From positions 297,893 through 361,892 of the forward strand of contig JABGQA010000058.1 in the NCBI GenBank assembly GCA_018644665.1: a DNA stretch of 64,000 bases, in the 5' to 3' direction. Source of the stretch: Candidatus Poribacteria bacterium (GTDB lineage Bacteria; Poribacteria; WGA-4E; GCA-2687025). The notes beneath the pieces were generated by a model that ran no database searches, had not been told where the DNA came from, and saw only the letters and a program-made list of their open reading frames with translations. Every line of letters begins with the position of its first letter. Position 1 is the stretch's first letter. The position numbers and the translations under genes are program-made. Shown piece by piece: positions 55,889 through 64,000 of the stretch.

Positions 55889-56072
55889 GCCCAAATCCTC
55901 CTGTGCGTGTCCGGCGCGCCATCTTCGGCGTTCGGCGATGTCCGACCATACCGCACGCGTCGCGAGCCGAGTCAAGCGCATGTCGGAGACGCCCGGACGG
56001 CGGCGGCTTGCTGTTCCGCCGTAGGCTCGGCAGAATAGGATCGCGACGATCACGCGAACCCGGAGCCGCGCC

Positions 56073-56624
56073 GTGACGCCACGCCCCCGACACGCAACGC
56101 CCGTAGGCGCGATGACCCTCTGTGTGTTCGTCTCGGTCGCGTGCGGGTGCGCCGTGATCCAGCAGGCGTTCGAGGAGCCCGTCTCTGAGATGATCTCAGT
56201 CACGTGCACCGTGGCGGAACTCGCCGACGGGGATATGGCGACTTCCGGTGAAGTCGGCTTCCGCGTAGGCGACAGCGGTCAGGCCATGTACGACATGATC
56301 ACCATCCGGCTTCCCGAGAAGCGCTTCGTCCGCCACGTGGACGTACACGCCCTCCGGTTGGCGGGGTTCTCGATCTACGTCCCACACCGGGACGGTCGGC
56401 GCCGACTGACGTGGACCGGGTCCGAACTCCGAAGAGACACGATCAGGGCCAAGGTAGGGGCCGAGGTCGAAGAGTTCTACCTGCACGTGCGATCCGCCGA
56501 GGTCCACCCGGACGTCGTCGGCAAGGCCCTGGCCGGCAACCCGACCAGCATCCAGATGCGCGACGTCAACGACTACAAGCCGGCCCTCATCCGCGAGCTC
56601 GAGGTGTTCGCGCGCCCTGAGTGA
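56073..56624 (+). CDS. Putative lipoprotein
   Basis: I do not recognise the 183-residue protein. It has an N-terminal hydrophobic stretch ending in a lipobox-like VACGC (FVSVACGC), so it is likely lipid-anchored. The mature part is mixed alpha/beta with [14 protein letters not shown] and [14 protein letters not shown]. The start is a GTG at 56073, or the ATG at 56112, which would put the signal closer to the start. It is divergent from the oxidoreductase gene and 110 bases before the sigma-ankyrin gene. Confidence 0.55.
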   Translation: MTPRPRHATPVGAMTLCVFVSVACGCAVIQQAFEEPVSEMISVTCTVAELADGDMATSGEVGFRVGDSGQAMYDMITIRLPEKRFVRHVDVHALRLAGFSIYVPHRDGRRRLTWTGSELRRDTIRAKVGAEVEEFYLHVRSAEVHPDVVGKALAGNPTSIQMRDVNDYKPALIRELEVFARPE

Positions 56625-56734
56625 CGGTCTCCCGACGTCCGACTGCCTCGCCGATCCCAAAGCCGCCCTCGACACGCGCATTTCGCGCTGATGGATGGCC
56701 GTTGCGTGGCGTCCTATTGGTGAGAACTGCGAGG

Positions 56735-58301
56735 ATGAATCCGGTGTCTGAGATACGCCGACTTGTGGAACGCGCTGGCGACAGCGCCGCGACGCCGCGC
56801 GACAGGGCAGAGGCGTTTCGCGTGGTCGTCCGCAGGTTCGAGGACATGGCATACGCGTACGCCTACGCCCTCCTCGGCAATGAGGCCGACGCCCAGGACG
56901 CGGCTCAACAGGCGTTCCTGAGCGCGTGGCGCAAGATCAGCGACCTGCGCGATCCGTCCGCGTTCGCCGGGTGGTTGCGCAGCATCGTGAGAACGCGTTG
57001 CGATGCGCTACTGCGCACAGCTCGCCGCAGCGCCGGGGCGGAAGAGGCAGGCGCCGAGAACCACGTGACCGCGGGCGACCCACATGCCAATGCGGAGCAG
57101 GCCGAAGTACGCGACGCCGTCCACCGGGCGCTCGCCGCGCTGCCCGCGCACGAGCGGGTGGCGACGACGCTCTACTACATCGACGGGTTCTCGCACGCGC
57201 AGATCGCCGGATTCCTTGGGGTGAAGGAGACGACCGTCAGCACGCGGCTCCACTCAGCGCGGGGCCGACTCAGGGGGAGGCTCGAAACGATGACGCGCGA
57301 AGTACTGCACCAGGCACGGCCGTCACGCGATGACGCGTTCGTCGGAGAGCTGTTCGCCGCGATCAAGCAGTCGGACGTCGACCGCGTGCGCGATCTTATC
57401 GATAGCGGCCGCGAACGGGGCGACGCGCGCGATGAGAGCGGCAGAGGGCCCATGGACGTGGCCGCAACCACGGACCTGCACCATGGCGAGGAGCCCCGAC
57501 AGGTGTATTCGCTGCTTATCGAGAAGGGCGTACGACCGGATTTGGGGACGGCCGTCAAGGCAGGCGACCTCGATCTCGTCGCGGAACTCGTGGGCCACAC
57601 GCCGGAGTTGCTGACAACACGCTTCGCGGTCGACTTCTGGGACGCGCACGGCGGATTGGCTCCCGTCGCTATCGCCTCCCGGTACGGTCACGCCGATCTG
57701 ATGAGCTTCCTCATTGAGGCTGGCGGAGACCCGTCCGCAGACGGCGACGGAGCGCTGATCACCGCCCGCAACACCGCGGCGATCGACCTGCTCCTCGACC
57801 ATGGCGCACTCATTGATCCCCATCCGAATGCGCCATGCGGGCCTCTCGCGTTCCAGTGCGAACTACAGAACGCACATCTCGTCGCCCACCTGCTCGACCG
57901 GCGAGCCGACCCGAACGCGCCCGTGTGGTCAGAGTTTCGCGGCGGGCATCCCGTCCCGACGAATCCAGACCAGGGCTGGGAGAGCCCGGCGCTGTGGCTG
58001 ACCGCGTCCAAGCGGCCCATCTGGCCGATACATATCGCGCTGGGCACGCCGTTTGGCGGGTGGAGGAACCTCGAAGGCGGGTATGGCTTCCTGCCGAGGA
58101 TTGTGCAGTCCCTGGTAGACGCCGGCGCGGACGTGCGTTCGGCGAGGGCGGTGCTGGTCGAGGACGGACTGGTCGAGTTGACGCCACTCGCGTACGCCCA
58201 CGAAGTGACCAGGCGCGTGTCACTCAACACTGGGACCGTCGCGGCGGATACCTCCTCAGGAGGCGATCGCGCTGCTGGCAGCCTGCGGAACCGCAGGTTG
58301 A
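56735..58301 (+). CDS. ECF-type sigma factor fused to ankyrin repeats (3' end frameshifted)
   Basis: The protein of about 520 residues begins with sigma region 2 (about residues 25-85, EDMAYAYAYALLGNEADAQDAAQQAFLSAW in order) and region 4 (about 125-185, LPAHERVATTLYYIDGFSHAQIAGFLGVKETTVSTRLH in order). Ankyrin-type repeats follow from about 210 to the end (GPMDVAATTDLHHG, APVAIASRYGHADLMSFLIEAGG, DLLLDHGALIDPH, AHLLDRRADPNAP). Around 58240 the frame should shift by one base: the +1 frame gives IPPQEAIALLAACGTAG and a stop at 58301. Without the shift the reading continues antisense into the hydrolase gene to 58576. I infer a sigma factor regulated by protein contacts through its ankyrins. ATG 56735 is chosen; GAGG abuts it. 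Confidence 0.8.
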
Positions 58302-58326
58302 TCCCCTCGGCGCCGCAGCCCGTGAC

Positions 58327-59718
58327 TCATCCAACGCGCGGCCAGCGCGAGCCTCCGAATGGGTGGCCGTTCCGCTCCAGCTCGCGGACGGCACCCGAGC
58401 CATCGCGATGGAAGATCAGCCGTGAGCCGTATTCGGCTATGAAGAACGTATCGTCGGCTTCGGGATGCAGTTCGAACGTCCCGAGGTCCGTATGCTCCAC
58501 GAACAGCGCGTCATCTCGGCGATGGACCCGCATGGCGTCCTCGCCGTCCCCGCCGGGTCGGTATTCGCCGATGTAGTCGGCGTACGTCGCTGGGTCGACC
58601 GTAGCGACGTCCCGTTCCTCCGCTCCGCGATGCGGCCAGTCGTGCACCGCGGCGATCGCGCGGCGGATCTCCGGGATGAGGTCCATGCCGCCGAGCCCGT
58701 TCGTCATGATCGCGGCGCCCGCGCTCCCGTCGACGTACATAGCCAGATCGGCGATGAAGCCGTCGTTCCCGCCGCCGTGCCCGAACAGGGCGCCGTCCAC
58801 GCCGAAGCCCAGACCGTAGGCGCCGGCTTCCGGCGTGAGCATCTGGCGCGCCATCGCCTGGGAGAGCACACGGCTCGACTGCCCGGCATGGCATCGACTC
58901 ACTTCGATCACCAATCGGGCGAGGTCGGCGGGCGTGGTCCAGAGCCCCGCAGCCGCCATCTCGGGATAGGTGTGGTACTTGCCCGGGACCACGGAGCCGC
59001 CCAACCGATGGCCACTCGCGGACACCGACCGTAGCGCCTCAGGCAGGGGCTGCGCGAACGTGCTGCGCGTCATCCCTACGGGTTCGAGGACGAGATCGCG
59101 CACGACATCCGGGAACGACTCGCCCGTCACGTCCTCGACCAGTTGCTGCATCACGGTGGTCCCGCCGCCGGAGTACCGCCATTCCGAGCCGGGCGGCATG
59201 TCGACGCGCACGGGGTCCGTGTTCGCGGGCTCCTCACCGTCGAGGATCTGTGGGACGGTCGGCACGCGGGCACCGGGCTCGTATCCGGGGAAGCCGTGCA
59301 CCGTCAGCCCTGCGGTATGGCTGAGTAGGCGACGGAGGGTCACCTTCTCCCGCGCAGTGTGCTCGTTGTCCGGGACCCGCCACGACTTGAGCTTCTTGTT
59401 CACGCCCTCGTCGAGGTTGAGCACGCCGTCCTCGACCAGATGCAACGCGGCCATCGCCGCCACAGGTTTGCTGATCGAGCCCGCCTGAAACCGCGTGTCG
59501 GCCGTGACGCGGTCAGGCCGTCCGGCCTCGGCCACCCCGAAGCCCCGCGCCCAGTCGACCTCTCCGTCACGTATCACGGCGATGCTCACACCCGGCGAGC
59601 CGTGGTACGCCATGCGCTCGGCCAGCGCCATCTTCGTTGCGGGGCGTCCAGTGATCTGCACGGCGTGCCGCAGGCCGTGCTCGACCGCCCGCGCACGTTC
59701 GTGCCCCTCACCACCCAT
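58327..59718 (-). CDS. Class C beta-lactamase-related serine hydrolase
   Basis: The 463-residue protein has the penicillin-binding fold: SxxK as SISK in FQAGSISKPVAAM, YxN replaced by YSG in WRYSGGG, and HGG in FGHGGGNDGF as the third motif. A C-terminal lipocalin-like beta domain (about 375-463) follows. This is the esterase/D-aminopeptidase-like beta-lactamase family (PF00144). No signal peptide is seen, so it is likely cytoplasmic. ATG 59718 is chosen because the longer frame overlaps the gene at 59730. It abuts the sigma-ankyrin gene tail to tail. Confidence 0.87.
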   Translation of the reverse strand: MGGEGHERARAVEHGLRHAVQITGRPATKMALAERMAYHGSPGVSIAVIRDGEVDWARGFGVAEAGRPDRVTADTRFQAGSISKPVAAMAALHLVEDGVLNLDEGVNKKLKSWRVPDNEHTAREKVTLRRLLSHTAGLTVHGFPGYEPGARVPTVPQILDGEEPANTDPVRVDMPPGSEWRYSGGGTTVMQQLVEDVTGESFPDVVRDLVLEPVGMTRSTFAQPLPEALRSVSASGHRLGGSVVPGKYHTYPEMAAAGLWTTPADLARLVIEVSRCHAGQSSRVLSQAMARQMLTPEAGAYGLGFGVDGALFGHGGGNDGFIADLAMYVDGSAGAAIMTNGLGGMDLIPEIRRAIAAVHDWPHRGAEERDVATVDPATYADYIGEYRPGGDGEDAMRVHRRDDALFVEHTDLGTFELHPEADDTFFIAEYGSRLIFHRDGSGAVRELERNGHPFGGSRWPRVG

Positions 59719-59729
59719 GTGCCGCGCCC

Positions 59730-60152
59730 CTATGCTCGTGTCCACACGAGAAACGTCCGCGACTCAACTCCGTCGACGAGCAGCGGCGGCGTGCTGATGG
59801 ACAGGGTGTCGCCCTCGAGTTCGATGAGCCGCTCCTGCGCCCTGCCCACCCAGTTGGGGAAGGACGCCACCTCGGGATGGTGGACAACACGATCTTCGTG
59901 GAGTTCGTACCTGCCGCTGTATGAGAGATGCGTGTCCGACGCCGCGGCCTTCTCGGCGGCCGACGCGGCGCGCAGGTCGTCCGTCGGCATGTTGGACCGT
60001 CGGTTGTCCATCAGGGAGGCGGACATGTACCCGCTGTCCGTGTACAACAGGTATCCCGTGACGTCCTCGCCATAGGGATAGGAGACGTCGCCGTCGGGCG
60101 ACCGGCGCTCGCAGGTGACAAGCTTCCATGCTCCGACCAGGGGGCTCGACAT
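59730..60152 (-). CDS. Lipocalin-like domain protein
   Basis: The 140-residue protein matches the lipocalin-like family PF13924: an N-terminal LVGAWKLVTCERRSPDG, then YPYGEDVTGYLLYTDSGYMS, YSGRYEL, and a C-terminal beta strand. These small beta-barrels bind hydrophobic ligands. Its stop is 11 bases upstream of the hydrolase start, so the two are probably one transcript. No export signal is present. Confidence 0.8.
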   Translation of the reverse strand: MSSPLVGAWKLVTCERRSPDGDVSYPYGEDVTGYLLYTDSGYMSASLMDNRRSNMPTDDLRAASAAEKAAASDTHLSYSGRYELHEDRVVHHPEVASFPNWVGRAQERLIELEGDTLSISTPPLLVDGVESRTFLVWTRA

Positions 60153-60216
60153 CCTGTGTGTTTCTCCTTGCAGTGCCCGGCCAGCCGCCCTTAACGAACG
60201 CGCTGCGCGTCTGTCG

Positions 60217-61971
60217 CTACGGAAGGGCGACGCGGGAGTAGCTAAGGCCGCCGTCCGGGTCGGTGAATCGCAGATAGAGCGCCCAGCCGCCGCCGTTCTG
60301 TCCGATCTTCGCGAGGACTTCGTTCCACCCCTCGCGGAGCTTGCACGAGGCGGTGTCCTGGTCCGGGATGGCGCCGCGAAACGCGTTGTGCCGGTGGATC
60401 TCCTCGCCGTTTAGCCATACGGCCACCTGGTCGTCGCTGCCGATCAGGGCGGTCGCTTCGCGGGCCACGCGCGAGTGCACGTACGTCAGGGCGTATCCTA
60501 CGGCGTTCTGCTGCGTCAGGTTCGCGATGGCCGCGTTCAGGTCGAGGTGGCCGGTTTCGTCGGCCGTGGCCTCTCGCCAGGCGATCTGCTCACCTTCCAT
60601 GCCCACGAACTGCCCGTAGAGATCGGACTCCGGGGGCAGGGGTGTGTCGATGTGTTCCCAGGTGTCGCGCTCGAACGGGCCGACGACCCGGTAGTCGTGG
60701 GCGAAGCTCGCGCCGGACACGGAGCGCATGCCTCCAAGGCCCAGCTTCGTGCCCGCGGCCGCCATGATGTAGACCTCGTGGTCGCCTTCGACGAGCGACA
60801 CGGGGCCGAACCGCGCCGTCCCGCCGGGCAGAACGCCATCCGCGTTGGCGTCGTATTCGCCCTCGATCGGGTTCCCGTCCACTGCACACGTCACGACGCC
60901 GTACTCCGGCCCGCGCGTCAGCACGACCTGGATGCTGTACAGATCGGCTCGCGGCACGTGGAATGGCAGCGCGATCCAGGCGCCGGCGACCTCGGCGCTC
61001 AGCGTCAGGTGTGCGCCAGCGATGTCCGCGCCCGCGGCCCGATATGTCTCTACGGTGAATGCGTCGGGGTCCGATGTCGCGGCGTCGGCTTGCTCCTCGG
61101 TCGCCGGCAGGTCGGCCGGAGGGAACGCCAGCTTCCGTTCGTACCACCACGCCGGGACGTGGTAGACGTTGCGCGACTCGCTGGAGAGGATGAGGTCGTG
61201 GCCGTCGAACGCGACGGCCTCGGGGCCGAAGCCGTTCGGCAGCGCGATGGGCGTGGCCTTCGTGAACGCCGTAAGGTCGTTCGACGCCTCGGGAACCGTG
61301 TAGACCCAGAACTCGTCGTACGTGCAGACGACCAACCTGCGTCCGCCCGGAGAGATGTCCGCGCCCGTCACGAGGCGCGCGTAGGGCAACTCGCCGACGG
61401 CTTCCAATACAACCTGTTCCCCTTCGCTCAGCTCGGGGAAGCGGTAGAGCACAGCGCGATCGGCCTCCTTCGAGACGATGTGCGGGATGCCGTCGACCAG
61501 AAACAGACCCTCGGCGTCCACGTTCTCGGCCGGGTAGCGGTACGGGTATCGCGCGATCACCGCGACTCCGACGTCATCGTGCGGGTTCGGCTCGGGAACG
61601 ACGAACAGCGCCAGATCCTCACGCTGTCGGCTGTTGTTGCCGATTTCACCTATCCACAGGTTCTCGCCGTCGCCCGCCAACGCCTCCCAGTCGTAGTTCT
61701 CCGCGTCCGTGACGGCGACCTCACCGATGAGTTCGCCGTCGGCTCGGACGGCGTATAGCGTTGCGGGATTGCCGGAGTCGTTGAGGGTCCAGTAGACGCC
61801 GTCGTGCTGGCGACTCGTCTGGTACCCGCTGCTCTCGGCGATCGCGGCATGGTCGTAGTACCCGGCGGGCGACCAAGGCGGCGCGCCGTAGTCGTCCGCC
61901 AAGACGGGCCCGGAGGCCGAGATGGCGGCGATGAGCGCCGCGCCGAGGAGAGCGTTCTTGGAATGGCGCAC
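60217..61971 (-). CDS. Secreted protein with beta-propeller-like and carbohydrate-binding-like domains
   Basis: The 584-residue protein has a signal peptide (ALLGAALIAAISASGPVLA). A six-bladed propeller-like domain (about 30-290) follows, with GVYWTLNDSGNPATLYAV, YDWEALAGDGENLWIGEIGNNS and VVCTYDEFWVY. After about 320 come two beta-sandwich parts: one with an acidic DANADG loop (possible calcium site) and one with QVAVWLNGEEIHRHNAFRG near the end, like PA14 or glycosyl-hydrolase accessory domains. I infer an extracellular binding or enzyme-associated protein. The family is not named. Confidence 0.7.
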   Translation of the reverse strand: MRHSKNALLGAALIAAISASGPVLADDYGAPPWSPAGYYDHAAIAESSGYQTSRQHDGVYWTLNDSGNPATLYAVRADGELIGEVAVTDAENYDWEALAGDGENLWIGEIGNNSRQREDLALFVVPEPNPHDDVGVAVIARYPYRYPAENVDAEGLFLVDGIPHIVSKEADRAVLYRFPELSEGEQVVLEAVGELPYARLVTGADISPGGRRLVVCTYDEFWVYTVPEASNDLTAFTKATPIALPNGFGPEAVAFDGHDLILSSESRNVYHVPAWWYERKLAFPPADLPATEEQADAATSDPDAFTVETYRAAGADIAGAHLTLSAEVAGAWIALPFHVPRADLYSIQVVLTRGPEYGVVTCAVDGNPIEGEYDANADGVLPGGTARFGPVSLVEGDHEVYIMAAAGTKLGLGGMRSVSGASFAHDYRVVGPFERDTWEHIDTPLPPESDLYGQFVGMEGEQIAWREATADETGHLDLNAAIANLTQQNAVGYALTYVHSRVAREATALIGSDDQVAVWLNGEEIHRHNAFRGAIPDQDTASCKLREGWNEVLAKIGQNGGGWALYLRFTDPDGGLSYSRVALP

Positions 61972-62159
61972 GGAAGCCTCCGTCTTCGGTCGGATGCGGG
62001 TGAATGTGGTGTATTGAGGCCGCTCACAGGATAACCCGCGCGGGCAACGGGCGTCGAGGAACGGTGGCGGAGAGCAGGACCGCAGGGCGTCTGCCCGTGT
62101 TGCGGTCAGTTGCGGACCCGCCCAGGGATGCCAACTGAGCGACCACGGCGAGGGGTCGA

Positions 62160-62942
62160 TCAGCCGGATCGAGTGGGCCGACCGTAACGCTCGTTGAACG
62201 CGTCGATTACGGTGAGGAAGTCTTCCGGCAGCCGCTGCCGCGTCTCGCGCCCGAGACTGTCGGGCACGAACCCATAGTGCTGCTCGGCCATCCCGCCAGC
62301 GATTGCCGCCTGCGTGTCCGCGTCGCCACCGAGCGACACGGCGTTTCTGACCGCGCTCTCGTAATCATGGGAGTCGAGGAAGCAGATGATCGCCTCCGGG
62401 ACGGATCCTACGCACGTCACGTCGAAGTCGTACTGCGGCCGGATCTGGTCGACCGTCCGACCGAGGTCGTATCCGAAGCGCCGGGATATCTCGGCGCGGA
62501 TGGCTTCCTTGCCGTCGCCTGCGCGCGCCATGAACACCGCGAGCGCTACCGCCTGCGCGCCGGCGATTGCGTCTGGGTGATCGTGCGTCACGACGGCGCT
62601 CCGTTCCGCTTCCGCGAGAACGCGCTCGACGGATTCGAACGCAATGCCCACGGGACTCACCCGCATCGCCGAACCGTTCCAGGCGCTGTTGTAGGGGCCA
62701 CCGGCGTTCTGAAGCCAACGGAGAAAGCCGGTACCGTAGCGGGCGTTCGGGTAGGTCCAGGCGTACTCGCGGTAGGTTTCGGCGTAGTCGGCCTCGTTGA
62801 GGATCCCGTCCGCCAGGGCCACTGTTAGGACCGTGTCGTCGGTATACCGGGCTCCCGACGGGAAGAGGGGGAAGTCGAAGCGCTTCGTCGGCCGACGCTC
62901 GTAGACAGAGCCGATCACATCCCCCGCGATAGCCCCTAGCAT
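62160..62942 (-). CDS. ADP-ribosylglycohydrolase family protein
   Basis: The 260-residue protein starts MLGAIAGDVIGSVYE, has the first metal motif YTDDTVLTVA and the second GGDADTQAAIAGG, and ends with ARH-like sequence. These Asp/Thr residues bind two magnesium ions in ADP-ribosylhydrolases such as DraG/ARH3, which remove ADP-ribose from proteins or small molecules. ATG 62942 is chosen with AGGAGG 7 bases upstream; the longer frame to 63047 is not supported. Confidence 0.93.
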   Translation of the reverse strand: MLGAIAGDVIGSVYERRPTKRFDFPLFPSGARYTDDTVLTVALADGILNEADYAETYREYAWTYPNARYGTGFLRWLQNAGGPYNSAWNGSAMRVSPVGIAFESVERVLAEAERSAVVTHDHPDAIAGAQAVALAVFMARAGDGKEAIRAEISRRFGYDLGRTVDQIRPQYDFDVTCVGSVPEAIICFLDSHDYESAVRNAVSLGGDADTQAAIAGGMAEQHYGFVPDSLGRETRQRLPEDFLTVIDAFNERYGRPTRSG

Positions 62943-63099
62943 CCCATCCCCTCCTGAACTGCATAGACCGCAAGGAGTATGGCGGGCGCGCCCGCGCGCC
63001 ACAAGCGACGGGGAGTGTGAAGAGCCCAGCGATCGCCGCCCGACCACGCGGCAGGCGGCCGCGTATCATTGCCTCAACTTTCGCTCAAGGAGGCCGGCG

Positions 63100-63819
63100 A
63101 TGGAGCGCGACCGATGGAGCCACATTCGAGGCGTGTTCTTCGACCTGTACGGCACGTTGCTGATCTACGGCGACATGGACGCCGCCGACCGCGCGTGGTG
63201 TGAAGCCCAGCATGCGGCGCTGCAGGACTACGGCTTGAAGGTGTCCGTGGACGAGTTTCGCGAGCAAGCGCACGGGATGTTCGATGCGCCTGCGCCAGCA
63301 GTCGTGGAGCGCGGTTTCACGCTGGCGGAGCAGAGACTGTTCGCGTTCTACGAGGAGTTGGGGCTGTCCGTGCCGGTCGATACCATGCGCGAGCTGGACG
63401 AGGTCGCGCAGCGCGACTGGCAGCGCTACATCTCCCTGGACCCGGACGCGAAGGATGTGCTCGGCGCGCTACGCCAGGTGAAGTCGGTTGCCCTGATCTC
63501 CAACTACGACCACCCGCCACACGTCCGCCAACTACTGTCCGACCTTGATCTCAACCCGCTCTTCGATTGCACGGTGATCTCAGGCGAAGTCGGCGTGAAG
63601 AAACCGGACCCGCGTATCTTCGGGCCCGCCCTCGACGCGACGGGCCTCGAAGCAGCGGAGGTCGTGTACGTCGGCGACGCGATCGTGGACATCGACGGAG
63701 CGCGGGCCGCCGGTATCGCTCCCATCCGCATCGGGAGGGAGCCGGGCGCGTGGGCGCATCCACGGGACGCGGATCTCGTGATCGAGTCGCTGCGCGAGCT
63801 ATTGCCCTTGCTCGGGTAG
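63100..63819 (+). CDS. HAD-superfamily hydrolase
   Basis: The 239-residue protein has HAD motif I FFDLYGTL (nucleophile Asp), motif II LISNYDHP, motif III KKPDPRIFGPAL and motif IV VGDAIVDIDGA. A helical cap inserted after motif I is typical of subfamily IA (2-haloacid dehalogenase or phosphoglycolate phosphatase type). RBS GGAGGCC precedes ATG 63100. Substrate unknown. An SDR gene follows 51 bases downstream on the same strand. Confidence 0.92.
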   Translation: MERDRWSHIRGVFFDLYGTLLIYGDMDAADRAWCEAQHAALQDYGLKVSVDEFREQAHGMFDAPAPAVVERGFTLAEQRLFAFYEELGLSVPVDTMRELDEVAQRDWQRYISLDPDAKDVLGALRQVKSVALISNYDHPPHVRQLLSDLDLNPLFDCTVISGEVGVKKPDPRIFGPALDATGLEAAEVVYVGDAIVDIDGARAAGIAPIRIGREPGAWAHPRDADLVIESLRELLPLLG

Positions 63820-63870
63820 CGTCGGGCAGCTACGCGTTCTCCAGTGGACCTCTCCACGGAGGACGGTTTC

Positions 63871-64000
63871 ATGGACCTGCAGGGACGGATCGCTCTCATC
63901 ACCGGCTCGACGGCCGGCGGCATCGGACGCAGCACGGCGATCACGCTAGCGGGACGCGGCGCGGACATTGTGCTGAACTACGGCACGAACCGCGCGGACG
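63871..64000 (+). CDS. Short-chain dehydrogenase/reductase, truncated by window edge
   Basis: The frame starts at ATG 63871 with GGAGG 8 bases upstream. The visible start MDLQGRIALITGSTAGGIG holds the SDR nucleotide-binding motif (TGSTAGGIG, a variant of TGxxxGxG). The gene runs off the right edge. It probably shares a transcript with the HAD gene. Confidence 0.75.
   Translation, partial: MDLQGRIALITGSTAGGIGRSTAITLAGRGADIVLNYGTNRAD

Noticed and set aside
58302..58576. C-terminal extension of the sigma-ankyrin protein
   Set aside because: It is antisense to the hydrolase gene and results from the frame break near 58240; the +1 frame gives a natural end at 58301.

Overview
The window is GC-rich, gene-dense bacterial chromosome with about 50 protein genes on both strands. 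I recognised no rRNA, tRNA, CRISPR array, insertion sequence or phage gene. The family mix is typical of large-genome, uncultured environmental lineages: uroporphyrinogen-decarboxylase-like proteins, tricorn protease, phytanoyl-CoA dioxygenase, M81 peptidase, Gfo/Idh/MocA oxidoreductases, a DSD1-type PLP enzyme, sigma factors fused to other domains and a Roc-type GTPase. The secreted protein at 38984 resembles proteins I associate with Poribacteria/Latescibacteria-like groups. That placement is a guess from gene content.

Layout. 1-3188: 5'-truncated WD40/Roc-GTPase/zinc-ribbon/cyclase gene with a frameshift. 3254-6338: two divergent URO-D-like genes and a degenerate Fic protein. 6565-10079: BtrH-like (C39-type fold) cluster, one member with an in-frame TGA where its paralogue has Cys. 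10080-15173: methyltransferase, tricorn protease and Gfo/Idh oxidoreductase on the minus strand. 15461-20787: two paralogous von Willebrand proteins, each behind a near-consensus sigma-54 promoter and each facing a decayed PD40 propeller gene. 21002-26028: NAD-dependent formate dehydrogenase (NuoE-like, NuoF-like, selenocysteine catalytic subunit). 26492-33980: dienelactone hydrolase/ABC exporter operon, acetyltransferase, M81 peptidase, MFS transporter and a membrane-anchored sigma factor.

34033-39847: RidA-like protein, sigma factor fused through a membrane segment to a BtrH-like domain, duplicated membrane proteins and a secreted protein. 39921-48912: short-chain dehydrogenase; a cyclase-like sensor overlapping a gene for a cyclic-nucleotide-domain MscS channel; PhyH, SGNH, Eis-like and DSD1-type enzymes. 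49177-55888: Gfo/Idh, acetyltransferase, four tandem membrane-anchored C-type lectins sharing one upstream element, a flavin disulfide oxidoreductase and a decayed fragment of its relative. 56073-64000: lipoprotein, sigma factor fused to ankyrin repeats, beta-lactamase-like hydrolase, lipocalin-like protein, secreted propeller, ADP-ribosylglycohydrolase, HAD hydrolase and a truncated SDR.

Themes. (1) Selenocysteine is used: the formate dehydrogenase has a textbook UGA plus SECIS hairpin, which makes the UGA in the BtrH-like gene at 8152 a candidate second selenoprotein. (2) Three sigma factors carry C-terminal extensions, two membrane-anchored. (3) Local duplication is strong (WD repeats, vWA units, membrane-protein pair, lectins, BtrH-like genes). 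(4) Several frames are broken (2403-2432, 8152, about 8825, about 15998, 16098, about 58240). Some may be consensus errors, and they should be checked against reads before calling pseudogenes.
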